Under the pieces are notes generated by a model. It did not search any database. It was not told where the DNA came from and saw only the letters and a program-made list of their open reading frames with translations. Below are positions 1 through 6,372 of a stretch of 10,331 bases of DNA, in pieces. The DNA comes from Halomonas halophila (lineage in GTDB: Bacteria > Pseudomonadota > Gammaproteobacteria > Pseudomonadales > Halomonadaceae): assembly GCA_002433675.1 (NCBI GenBank), contig DJIP01000100.1, positions 1 to 10,331 on the forward strand, in the 5' to 3' direction. The stretch's first letter is position 1. Each line of letters starts with the position of its first letter. Both the position numbers and the translations under genes were made by a program.

Positions 1-381
1 TTCCACCGTGGAAGTGGTCATCAACCGGTGGATCGGGCACTTGTGGCTGATCTCCTCGAGCCGTGCCAGGCGCTCGGGATCCTCGATGCCGTGGAAGGTC
101 ATCGCCACATCGAGCCGATAGACGCCCTTGCGCTCGTCACGCTCGTCTCGGGTGACCTTGACGCTGACGCCTTCCAGCGGCCACTCCTTGCGCTGTGCGT
201 ACATGCGCGAGGTGATCGCCTTGCACGCCCCCAGCGACAGATCAAAGTAGTCATGGGGGTCTGGTGCAAGACCATCGCCGCCGAAGGCGGTGGGCACATC
301 GACCAGCAGGTCGTTGAAGCTGTCGATGCTGACCCGCTGGCGCAGCTTGCCATCCTTTTCGGTAGTGATATCGATACTCAT
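1..381 (-). CDS. OsmC family protein (C-terminus cut by window edge)
   Basis: This is an OsmC/Ohr-fold protein; characterised members are cytoplasmic thiol-dependent peroxidases that reduce organic hydroperoxides. The visible 127 residues begin MSIDITTEKDG. They carry both family cysteines: C53 in the helix segment LGACKAITSRMYAQRK and C115 in HKCPIHRLM, the expected peroxidatic/resolving pair. The GGDGLAPDPHDYF stretch before C53 is also typical. Family length is about 135-140 residues, so roughly ten C-terminal residues lie beyond position 1. There are tandem ATG codons at 384 and 381. I chose 381 because the Shine-Dalgarno GAGGTG at 392-387 is then 5 bases away, against 2 for the upstream ATG. 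The start overlaps the stop of the upstream HMA-like gene (TGATG), implying translational coupling. The natural substrate cannot be read from sequence; a general OsmC rather than Ohr assignment is my judgement. Confidence 0.93.
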   Translation of the reverse strand, partial: MSIDITTEKDGKLRQRVSIDSFNDLLVDVPTAFGGDGLAPDPHDYFDLSLGACKAITSRMYAQRKEWPLEGVSVKVTRDERDERKGVYRLDVAMTFHGIEDPERLARLEEISHKCPIHRLMTTSTVE

Positions 382-578
382 CATTTCACCTCGATGCCGA
401 GCTTGAGTCGCTTGATTGCCTCGATCAGGGCCTCGCGGCGAGCGCGGCCTTCCACCTCGGCGCCATGGCGGCCGACCTCCACGCTGTCGACGCCGTCGAG
501 CATCATCAAGGCGGTGGTGATCTGATTGACCTGGTCGGCGTTGTCGACGCCCTGGAAGGTCAGGGATTGCTGGGACAT
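381..578 (-). CDS. Small HMA-like (heavy-metal-associated fold) protein lacking CxxC
   Basis: This is a 65-residue protein whose pattern fits the beta-alpha-beta-beta-alpha-beta ferredoxin-like fold of HMA/CopZ metallochaperones. It has a first strand (QSLTFQGV), a helix with ITTALMMLDGV, the typical DGVDSVEV second strand, a short strand AEVEG, and a final helix EALIEAIKRL followed by GIEV. The loop after strand 1, where CopZ has a metal-binding CxxC, reads VDNADQV. There is no cysteine anywhere, so classical Cu(I) or Zn binding is not expected. The start is supported by AAGGAGG eight bases upstream of the ATG. It is the first gene of a two-gene operon, and its TGA overlaps the osmC-like ATG by one base. 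Its role is unknown; it could be a protein-protein interaction or regulatory module serving the OsmC protein. It is certainly a gene, while fold assignment rests on pattern only. Confidence 0.82.
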   Translation of the reverse strand: MSQQSLTFQGVDNADQVNQITTALMMLDGVDSVEVGRHGAEVEGRARREALIEAIKRLKLGIEVK

Positions 579-627
579 AAGGCGCGCCTCCTTGGCGGGT
601 GAAGCGGAAGGACCGAAGATCGTGACG

Positions 628-654
628 TAAGCTTGAAACTGGAGAAAAAGCTTA
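628..654. promoter_or_regulatory. 7-bp inverted repeat in divergent intergenic region
   Basis: TAAGCTT (628-634) and AAGCTTA (648-654) form a perfect inverted repeat with a 13-base AT-richer spacer; centres are 20 bases apart, the geometry of a dimeric regulator site. It lies between the divergent HMA-like/osmC operon and ygfZ, nearer the former (50 bases before its ATG). A second small repeat, GCACG (655-659) and CGTGC (666-670), follows. No convincing -35/-10 pair could be placed for either gene, so the assignment as an operator is speculative. Confidence 0.25.
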
Positions 655-768
655 GCACGACAGCCCGTGCGGGTTCTTCTGCCCGTACCTTGCAAAAGGG
701 GCGTCTCACCCTCACATTGCTGACAGGCGCAAACTTCACCTTTTTCGATACGCGCAACAGGATTGCTC

Positions 769-1797
769 ATGACGGATTGGATCACCGCCCACGGCGGCCG
801 TTTGACCGGCTCGGACCAGGTCGACTTCGACACCCCCGACGCGGCCCGCCTTGCCCTGGACAGCACCGTGGCCACCCCGTTGGTCCATCTCGGCGCGCTG
901 GACGTGGTCGGCCCCGACGCTGAGCGCTTTCTGCAGGGCCAGACCAGTGCCCAGCTCGCCCACGCCAATGGCCACTTCGCCCCGCTGACCTGCTTCTGCA
1001 CCCCCAAGGGCCGCATGCTTGCCAACGGCCAGCTGATGAAGGTCGACGACGAACGCTTCAGGATCGTGCTGCATCGCAGTCTGGTGGCTCCGCTGGCCCA
1101 GCACCTGGGCAAGTTCGCAGCCTTCTACAAGGCCGAGCTGACGGCTCGCGATGACCTGGCGCTGATCGGCCTGATCGGCCAGGAGGCCCCCGCCCTGACC
1201 GAGGTCGACTGCGACCTGACACCGCCCGATCCCTGGCGCCAGGCGAGCCACGGTGACACCCTGGTGCTCGGCCAGCCTGGCCCTCGCCCCCGCTACCTGA
1301 TCATGCTGCCAGAAGACCAGGCAGAGGCCTTGTTCTCGCGCCTGATCGAGCAGTGTCCGCCGGTGGGCAATCAGGTATGGCGGCTGGCGGATATCCAGGC
1401 GGGGCTGTGTTTCATCGACGCCGATCAGCAGGATGCCTACCTGCCCCAGATGCTCAATTGGGAGGCACTGGCGGGCATCAGTTTCAAGAAAGGCTGCTAC
1501 ACCGGGCAGGAAGTGGTGGCCCGCGCCCACTTCCGCGGCCAGGTCAAGAAGCGCCTGTATCGCGCCCAGCTCGAGGGAACTCGACTACCGCCGCTGGGCA
1601 GCGAGGTGATCGACGAAAGCGGCAAGCGCCAGGGAGAGGTGGTGGCAAGCGCCCTCGACGCCTATGGGCAGGCCGAGGTACTGGCGGTGCTGAACACCCG
1701 CGCCGATGAGGCGACCCTCAGCTGCGAGGATCAACGCCTGAAGCTTCTGCACCTGCCCTACGCCATCGATCGCCTCGACCCCGAGAGTCTGGTCTGA
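769..1797 (+). CDS. ygfZ: tRNA-modifying protein YgfZ (folate-binding, GcvT-like fold)
   Basis: YgfZ is a cytoplasmic folate-binding protein related to the glycine-cleavage T protein. In E. coli it supports a subset of Fe-S enzymes, notably the tRNA methylthiotransferase MiaB. The 342-residue product is close to the E. coli length (326). The family signature KGCYTGQE is at residues 241-248, with the conserved functional cysteine at C243. The N-terminal half has the expected folate-domain pattern, for example LGALDVVGPDAERFLQGQTS (41-60) and CTPKGRMLA (77-85). I chose the ATG at 769 over an in-frame TTG at 763 because ACAGGA sits about 8 bases upstream and YgfZ proteins normally start near this point. 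It is transcribed alone, divergent from the HMA-like/osmC operon and convergent with yjjV. No oddities were seen in the reading frame. Confidence 0.96.
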   Translation: MTDWITAHGGRLTGSDQVDFDTPDAARLALDSTVATPLVHLGALDVVGPDAERFLQGQTSAQLAHANGHFAPLTCFCTPKGRMLANGQLMKVDDERFRIVLHRSLVAPLAQHLGKFAAFYKAELTARDDLALIGLIGQEAPALTEVDCDLTPPDPWRQASHGDTLVLGQPGPRPRYLIMLPEDQAEALFSRLIEQCPPVGNQVWRLADIQAGLCFIDADQQDAYLPQMLNWEALAGISFKKGCYTGQEVVARAHFRGQVKKRLYRAQLEGTRLPPLGSEVIDESGKRQGEVVASALDAYGQAEVLAVLNTRADEATLSCEDQRLKLLHLPYAIDRLDPESLV

Positions 1798-1806
1798 CAC
1801 CGCTGA

Positions 1807-1830
1807 CGCCCGGGCATTTCGACCCGGGCG
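1807..1830. terminator. Hairpin between convergent ygfZ and yjjV
   Basis: Eight-base perfect stem CGCCCGGG (1807-1814) / CCCGGGCG (1823-1830) with an 8-base loop, ten bases after the ygfZ stop and 21 bases beyond the yjjV stop on the other strand. There is no T-tract on either side, so it is a candidate 3'-end stabiliser or weak bidirectional terminator rather than a classical intrinsic terminator. Confidence 0.5.
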
Positions 1831-1851
1831 AAGTTCCTCCCGGCACCCTTG

Positions 1852-2631
1852 TCAGGACTCCGGCAGGCCGAACAGCCGTCGGGCATTGTCACTTGAGTGC
1901 AGCGCCACGGTTTCCGGTGTCTGCCCTCTGATCTCGGCCACGTGGCGACACACCTCGGCCACCATGGTGGGTTCATTGCGCTCGCCCTGGTGGCCCGACA
2001 GCGGCATGTCGGGGCTGTCGGTCTCCAGCACATAGGCATCATCGGGCAGCGACGCCACTGCCCGGCGCACCCTCCTGGCCCGGGGATAGGTCACTGCCCC
2101 GCCGAGGCCCAGCGTAAATCCCAGATCGACAAAGCGGCTCGCCTGCTGCGGAGAACCGGCGAAGGCGTGGATGAGGCCCCCTGCGGGGAGTCCGAACTGT
2201 GCCAGGCGCTTGGCGACCTCGTCGTTGGCGCGCACACAGTGGACCACCACCGGCAGACGCAGATCCCGCGCAAGCCTGAGCTGGGCATCGAACAGTCGCC
2301 ATTGGCGATCGAGGGTGTCGGCAAAGCGCGCATCGATCCCGCACTCCCCCAGGGCGACGCAGCGAGGGTTGGCCTCCAGCGCCCGGCCCAGCGCGCTGAT
2401 ATCGTCGTCCTCGCCCTCCAGCCGATGATGCTCCAGAAACACCGGATGCAGACCGAGACAGGCGTGCAACCCCGTCTGCTCGGCCAGGTCCAGGGTGCGC
2501 TGCCAGGCGTCACGGTGGGTACCGGCCACCACCAGCTGTTCGACCCCCGCCCGCCTGGCCCTTGCCAGGACCTCATCGCGGTCGGCGTCGAAGTCGGCAA
2601 AGTCGAGATGACAATGGGCGTCGATCAGCAT
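1852..2631 (-). CDS. yjjV: TatD-family metal-dependent hydrolase, YjjV type
   Basis: This is a 259-residue amidohydrolase-fold protein of the TatD DNase family, predicted cytoplasmic, with a two-metal centre that hydrolyses phosphodiester bonds (3'-5' DNase activity is reported for several members). Ligands are visible in order: DAHCH (H6, H8), GECGID (E96), VVHC (H131), LIHAF (H155) and LETDSPD (D205). I place it with E. coli YjjV rather than TatD or YcfH because of GGAVTYPRARRVR (177-189) and DSPDMPLSGHQG (205-216), which closely match YjjV as I remember it. The start is the ATG at 2631 with AGAGGAGC just upstream and a normal family N-terminus; a longer in-frame reading to 2703 adds a basic stretch foreign to the family. 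It lies 161 bases downstream of prfC on the same strand. That gap has no clear terminator or promoter, so co-transcription is possible. The variant GECGID (usual GE-I-G-L-D) is minor. Confidence 0.94.
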   Translation of the reverse strand: MLIDAHCHLDFADFDADRDEVLARARRAGVEQLVVAGTHRDAWQRTLDLAEQTGLHACLGLHPVFLEHHRLEGEDDDISALGRALEANPRCVALGECGIDARFADTLDRQWRLFDAQLRLARDLRLPVVVHCVRANDEVAKRLAQFGLPAGGLIHAFAGSPQQASRFVDLGFTLGLGGAVTYPRARRVRRAVASLPDDAYVLETDSPDMPLSGHQGERNEPTMVAEVCRHVAEIRGQTPETVALHSSDNARRLFGLPES

Positions 2632-2792
2632 CAGAGCTCCTCTTTCTATGGAGGCGCCGTCAAAACGTCGCGAGCGATGCCAGGATGGTCGCCGCCGGAG
2701 CACAAAGGCCGGAATTTACTTGCCGCTAAATGAGGACCTTGAGCACCGCCGGCGGGAAGCCTGTCGAGCGCAACAGTTTTTCCGGTGTCTCC

Positions 2793-4382
2793 TCAGTGCT
2801 CGCGGGTCTCCCTGAACCGTATATCCGGCCAGCGCTCCTGGGTCATCTGCAGATTGACCCGGGTCGGGGCGATGTAGGTCAGGTAGCCGCCGCCGTCGAT
2901 GGCCAGGTTGGTGCTGGCCTTGCGCTTGAACTCCTCGAGCATCTTCGGATCGTCGCAGTAGATCCAGCGGGCGGTGTTGACGTTCACCCCTTCGTACATG
3001 CAGTCGACCTTGTACTCTTCCTTGAGACGATGGGCGACCACATCGAACTGCAGGGTACCAACGGCGCCAAGGATCAGGTCGTTGTTGTCCAGCGGCATGA
3101 ATACCTGGGTGGCGCCCTCCTCCGAAAGCTGCTGCAGGCCCTTCTGCAAGGCCTTCATCTTCAGCGGGTCCTTGAGCCTGACCCGCTTGAACAGCTCCGG
3201 GGCGAAGTGGGGAATGCCGGTGAAACGCATGTCCTCGCCCTGGGTGAAGGTGTCGCCGATCTGGATGGTGCCATGGTTGTGCAGGCCGATGATGTCACCG
3301 GGCCAGGCTTCTTCCACGTGGGCACGATCGGAGGCCATGAAGGTCAGGGCGTCGGCGATCTTGACGTCCTTGTTGATGCGCACGTGGCGCATCTTCATGT
3401 TCTTCTGGTACTTGCCCGAGCACACCCGCAGGAAGGCGATGCGGTCACGGTGATTGGGATCCATGTTGGCCTGGATCTTGAACACGAAGCCGGTGAAGCG
3501 CTCGTCCTCGGCCGGCACCTCGCGCACGTCGGTTTCCCGCGCCTGGGGCGGCGGCGCGTACTCGACGAAGCCATCGAGCATCTCGCGCACGCCGAAGTTG
3601 CCCATGGCGGTACCGAAGTACACCGGCGTCAGCTCGCCACGGCGATAGGCCTCGAGGTCGAAGCTGTGAGAAGCACCGCGCACCAGCTCGACCTCCATGC
3701 GCAGCTCCTCGGCCAGATCCTCGCCGAGCACCTCGTCCACCTCGGGGCTATCGAGGCCTTCGATGCGCTTGTCTTCCGGAATCCGGTTGCCCTGCCCCTG
3801 GGTGTACAGGTGGATGACGTCATTGTAGAGGTGATAGACCCCCTTGAACTGACGCCCCATGCCGATCGGCCAGGTCATCGGCGCACACTGGATATTGAGC
3901 ACCGTCTCGACCTCATCCATCACCTCGATGGGGTCGCGGATGTCGCGGTCCATCTTGTTGACGAAGGTTAGGATCGGCGTGGTGCGCAGGCGACAGACCT
4001 CCATCAGCTTGATGGTGCGGTCCTCGACGCCCTTGGCGCCGTCGATCACCATCAGCGCTGAGTCCACCGCGGTCAGGGTGCGGTAGGTATCCTCGGAGAA
4101 GTCCTCGTGGCCCGGCGTATCGAGCAGGTTGACCATGCGACCACCGTAGGGGAACTGCATCACCGAAGTGGTCACGGAGATACCGCGCTCCTGCTCCATC
4201 TTCATCCAGTCCGAGGTGGCGTGGCGATCGTCACGCTTGCTCTTTACCGAACCGGCCAGCTGGATGGCGTTCCCGAACAACAGCATCTTTTCGGTGATGG
4301 TGGTCTTGCCCGCGTCCGGGTGGCTGATGATGGCAAAGGTGCGCCGAAGCCCGGTTTCCTGGGCCTGCTTGGGGTTGGACAT
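2793..4382 (-). CDS. prfC: Peptide chain release factor 3 (RF3)
   Basis: RF3 is the translational GTPase that removes RF1/RF2 from the ribosome after peptide release and contributes to post-peptidyl-transfer quality control. The 529-residue product equals the E. coli length. G-domain motifs are all present: P-loop SHPDAGKTT (20-28), switch [11 protein letters not shown] (65-74), DTPGHEDF (88-95) and NKMDRD (142-147). Domains II and III follow, with RF3-like sequence to the C-terminal RFRETREH. An in-frame ATG at 4481 would add 33 residues. I reject it because the family starts near MSNP, and the added stretch covers the hairpin described at 4407-4440. The Shine-Dalgarno for the chosen start is weak (AGCAGGC, about 10 bases away). 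Upstream is a 310-base divergent gap to phoD and downstream is yjjV. The leader holds a terminator-like hairpin, suggesting possible attenuation. Confidence 0.97.
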   Translation of the reverse strand: MSNPKQAQETGLRRTFAIISHPDAGKTTITEKMLLFGNAIQLAGSVKSKRDDRHATSDWMKMEQERGISVTTSVMQFPYGGRMVNLLDTPGHEDFSEDTYRTLTAVDSALMVIDGAKGVEDRTIKLMEVCRLRTTPILTFVNKMDRDIRDPIEVMDEVETVLNIQCAPMTWPIGMGRQFKGVYHLYNDVIHLYTQGQGNRIPEDKRIEGLDSPEVDEVLGEDLAEELRMEVELVRGASHSFDLEAYRRGELTPVYFGTAMGNFGVREMLDGFVEYAPPPQARETDVREVPAEDERFTGFVFKIQANMDPNHRDRIAFLRVCSGKYQKNMKMRHVRINKDVKIADALTFMASDRAHVEEAWPGDIIGLHNHGTIQIGDTFTQGEDMRFTGIPHFAPELFKRVRLKDPLKMKALQKGLQQLSEEGATQVFMPLDNNDLILGAVGTLQFDVVAHRLKEEYKVDCMYEGVNVNTARWIYCDDPKMLEEFKRKASTNLAIDGGGYLTYIAPTRVNLQMTQERWPDIRFRETREH

Positions 4383-4406
4383 GGAGACGGTTGCCTGCTT
4401 GCTCGT

Positions 4407-4440
4407 AAAAAAGTGGGGCACGGGGACAAGGCCCCCGTGC
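4407..4440 (-). terminator. Terminator-like hairpin in the prfC leader (attenuator candidate)
   Basis: Read on the minus strand, GCACGGGG (4440-4433), a 7-base loop and CCCCGTGC (4425-4418) make a perfect 8-bp GC-rich stem. CCCAC and then six T residues (4412-4407) follow. The T-run ends 24 bases before the prfC start codon, so the structure points into prfC. There is no gene on this strand between here and the divergent phoD start for it to terminate. It could be a leader attenuator or a barrier to upstream transcription entering prfC. The 5-base gap between stem and T-run makes it less than ideal. Confidence 0.5.
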
Positions 4441-4484
4441 GCAAGGGCGCCATGATACCGCGACAGGGGCCCTGGCTGCATCTG

Positions 4485-4490
4485 ACTATA
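4485..4490 (-). promoter_or_regulatory. Possible -10 element for prfC
   Basis: TATAGT on the minus strand (4490-4485) is a 5/6 match to the sigma-70 -10 consensus. A start about seven bases downstream would give a leader of roughly 95 bases containing the hairpin at 4418-4440. No good -35 hexamer is found at 16-18 bases, so support is weak. Confidence 0.25.
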
Positions 4491-4692
4491 CTGACACCAT
4501 CATCCTCTCTATCGAGCCTCCTCGAGCGTCCTTGTGGCTTAGCTGTTCATTGCGCTTCGCATTAATGCAATAGATTCGCGATCAAGCTGTCATCGACGGC
4601 CGCAATGCTAGGCGACTGGCCGCGACTGCCACCTCCGCGAAGGGCGGCGCGCCATCGCCAAGACAACCGGACGCAACGACAAGGAGAGCCCC

Positions 4693-6246
4693 ATGCACAC
4701 CACCCGACGCCAGTTTCTTGGACTCGGCCTCAAGGCCGGAGCCGGCCTCGGCCTGATCACCGCCGCCCCCGGCATCGTGCTGGCCGAATCCCGCCGCCCC
4801 GTGATCACCTCCGGGGTAATGAGCGGCGACGTCGGCACCGACCGCGCCGTGATCTGGTCGCGTGCCGACCGTCCCTCGCAAATGCTGCTGGACATCGCCG
4901 ACAACGCTGCCTTCAACAACGCCCGTACCCTGCAGGGCCCCACCGCCCTGCCTGCCAGCGGGCTGACTGCCAAGCTCGACGTCACCGGCCTTGCCGACCT
5001 GCCGGAGGTGTTCTACCGCGTGCGCTTTGCGGCCCTCGGCGACGATCGCGCCGTCAGCGAGCCGGTCATCGGCCGGCTGGTGATGCCGGGGCAGTCACGC
5101 CGCTCGGTGCGCTTCGTGTGGTCCGGCGATACCGTCGGCCAGGGCTGGGGCATCGACGAATCTCGTGGTGGCATGCGCATCTACGACACCATGCTCAGGC
5201 AATCGCCGGACTTCTTCCTGCACTCCGGCGACACCATCTACGCCGATGGCCCGCTTGAGGAAAGCGTGAACCTCGAAGACGGCAGCGTCTGGCGCAACCG
5301 CATGACCGAAGCCAAGAGCAAGGTGGCTGAGACGCTCGACGAGTATCGCGGCCAGTACCTCTACAACCTCTTGGACGACAACCTCAAGCGGTTCAACGCC
5401 GAGGTGCCGATGTACGCCCAGTGGGACGACCACGAGACCGTCAACAACTGGTACCCCGGCGAGATCCTCGATGATCCGCGCTACACCGAGAAGAACGTCT
5501 CGCTGCTGGCGGCGCGTGCCCGCCGCGCCTTCCTCGAGTCGATGCCGATCCGTCAGCGCCCCGAGGCCCCGGAGATGATTCGCCGTCGCTTTACCTACGG
5601 CCCCGAACTCGAGGTATTCATGCTCGACATGCGCACCTATCGCGCGGCCAACAGCGCCAATACCCAGGGCGCCGATGACCCGGCCTCGAGCCTTATGGGA
5701 AGACGCCAGGTGGACGATTTGATCGCGGCGCTGAACGCCTCGACCGCCACCTGGAAGATCATCGCCTCCGACATGCCGGTGGGGCTGGTGGTCGGCGACG
5801 GCGAACACTTCGAGGCGGTAGCCAACGGCGAGGATGGCGCCCCTTCCGGGCGCGAGCACGAGATCGCCCGGCTGCTCAAGGCGATTCATGACAACGCCAT
5901 CGCCAACGTGGTGTGGCTGACCGCCGACGTCCACTACACGGCCGCCCATCACTACGCGCCGGAACGCGCCAGCTTCAAGCAGTTCACGCCCTTCTGGGAA
6001 TTCGTCAGCGGCCCGCTGCACGCCGGCACCTTTGGCCCCAATACGCTGGACGCCACCTTTGGCCCCGAAGTGGTGTTCCAGAAGGCCCCTGCCGACGGTC
6101 GCGCCAACCTGCCACCCAGCGAAGGCTTTCAGTTCTTCGGCCAGGTGGACCTGGACGGCAACAGCCTGGCGCTCACCGTTACCCTCAAGGATACCGAGGG
6201 CAATAGCCTGCACCAGCAGGTGCTGACGCCTCAGCAGGCTAGTTAG
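4693..6246 (+). CDS. phoD: Alkaline phosphatase D family protein (PhoD), Tat-exported
   Basis: PhoD enzymes are exported metallophosphatases/phosphodiesterases that release phosphate from organic esters; the B. subtilis prototype uses Fe and Ca. The 517-residue product opens with a Tat signal peptide: twin arginines at 5-6 in TTRRQFLGLG, a hydrophobic stretch to about residue 29, and a likely cleavage after VLA (31). An N-terminal PhoD domain follows (SGVMSGDVGTDRAVIWSRAD, 40-59). The catalytic domain then carries metal-site motifs SGD (144-146), HSGDTIYADG (177-186), QWDDHE (243-248) and ADVHYT (411-416). The start has AAGGAGA six bases upstream. The length is normal and no key motif is missing. 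It is transcribed alone, divergent from prfC and convergent with the RND operon, ending in a strong hairpin at 6281. Phosphate-starvation control is typical for the family, but only a half Pho-box-like site is seen upstream. Confidence 0.95.
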   Translation: MHTTRRQFLGLGLKAGAGLGLITAAPGIVLAESRRPVITSGVMSGDVGTDRAVIWSRADRPSQMLLDIADNAAFNNARTLQGPTALPASGLTAKLDVTGLADLPEVFYRVRFAALGDDRAVSEPVIGRLVMPGQSRRSVRFVWSGDTVGQGWGIDESRGGMRIYDTMLRQSPDFFLHSGDTIYADGPLEESVNLEDGSVWRNRMTEAKSKVAETLDEYRGQYLYNLLDDNLKRFNAEVPMYAQWDDHETVNNWYPGEILDDPRYTEKNVSLLAARARRAFLESMPIRQRPEAPEMIRRRFTYGPELEVFMLDMRTYRAANSANTQGADDPASSLMGRRQVDDLIAALNASTATWKIIASDMPVGLVVGDGEHFEAVANGEDGAPSGREHEIARLLKAIHDNAIANVVWLTADVHYTAAHHYAPERASFKQFTPFWEFVSGPLHAGTFGPNTLDATFGPEVVFQKAPADGRANLPPSEGFQFFGQVDLDGNSLALTVTLKDTEGNSLHQQVLTPQQAS

Positions 6247-6280
6247 TCAAGCGATCCCACCTCGCGATGACGAAAAACGA

Positions 6281-6305
6281 CAGCGCCGCCCACCGGGCGG
6301 CGCTG
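6281..6305. terminator. Bidirectional intrinsic terminator, phoD / RND operon
   Basis: A perfect 11-bp stem CAGCGCCGCCC (6281-6291) / GGGCGGCGCTG (6295-6305) closes a 3-base loop. On the plus strand it is followed by AGCTTTCT, 35 bases after the phoD stop. On the minus strand it is followed, after three bases, by five T residues (6277-6273), serving the RND permease gene. A second, weaker stem GGCCGG (6330-6335) / CCGGCC (6346-6351) precedes it on the minus side. Confidence 0.85.
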
Positions 6306-6372
6306 AGCTTTCTACGCATGGACCACAGTGGCCGGACCCGGTGGGCCGGCCCCTCTGCCCCACCATGGCAAC

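Larger units (their letters stand above)
4383..4692. other. 310-base divergent intergenic region, prfC / phoD
   Basis: The prfC side holds the leader hairpin (4407-4440) and a possible -10 (4485-4490). The phoD side is locally AT-richer around 4545-4580 and contains a perfect 10-bp palindrome GCATTAATGC (4559-4568). It also has an isolated CTGTCAT (4587-4593), which matches one half of a PhoB box, and a tandem near-repeat GCGACTGGCC / GCGACTGCC (4612-4630). No small gene with a credible ribosome site was found here, and no confident promoter for phoD. Confidence 0.6.

Noticed and set aside
736..1530. 264-codon minus-strand open frame opposite ygfZ
   Set aside because: Shadow of ygfZ, which carries the family signature KGCYTGQE on the plus strand; the antisense product shows no domain.
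2632..2792. Promoter or terminator between prfC and yjjV
   Set aside because: Only a 10-bp GC palindrome (CCGCCGGCGG) without T-run and poor promoter-like hexamers are present; nothing strong enough to annotate.
2730..3971. 413-codon plus-strand open frame opposite prfC
   Set aside because: It mirrors the prfC coding frame; its composition is repetitive (Val/Leu/His/Gly) without recognisable motifs, and prfC on the other strand is unambiguous.
4244..4453. Possible 69-codon upstream/overlapping reading frame starting at 4453 in the prfC leader
   Set aside because: No Shine-Dalgarno precedes its ATG, and most of it is the out-of-frame reading of the prfC 5' end; a leader-peptide role cannot be supported from sequence.
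4383..4481. 33-residue N-terminal extension of RF3 from an in-frame ATG at 4481
   Set aside because: The 4382 start gives exactly the E. coli family length; the extension would run through the hairpin and T-run and has no RF3-like sequence.
5095..6213. 372-codon minus-strand open frame opposite phoD
   Set aside because: Shadow of the PhoD frame; PhoD motifs, Tat signal and ribosome site are all on the plus strand.
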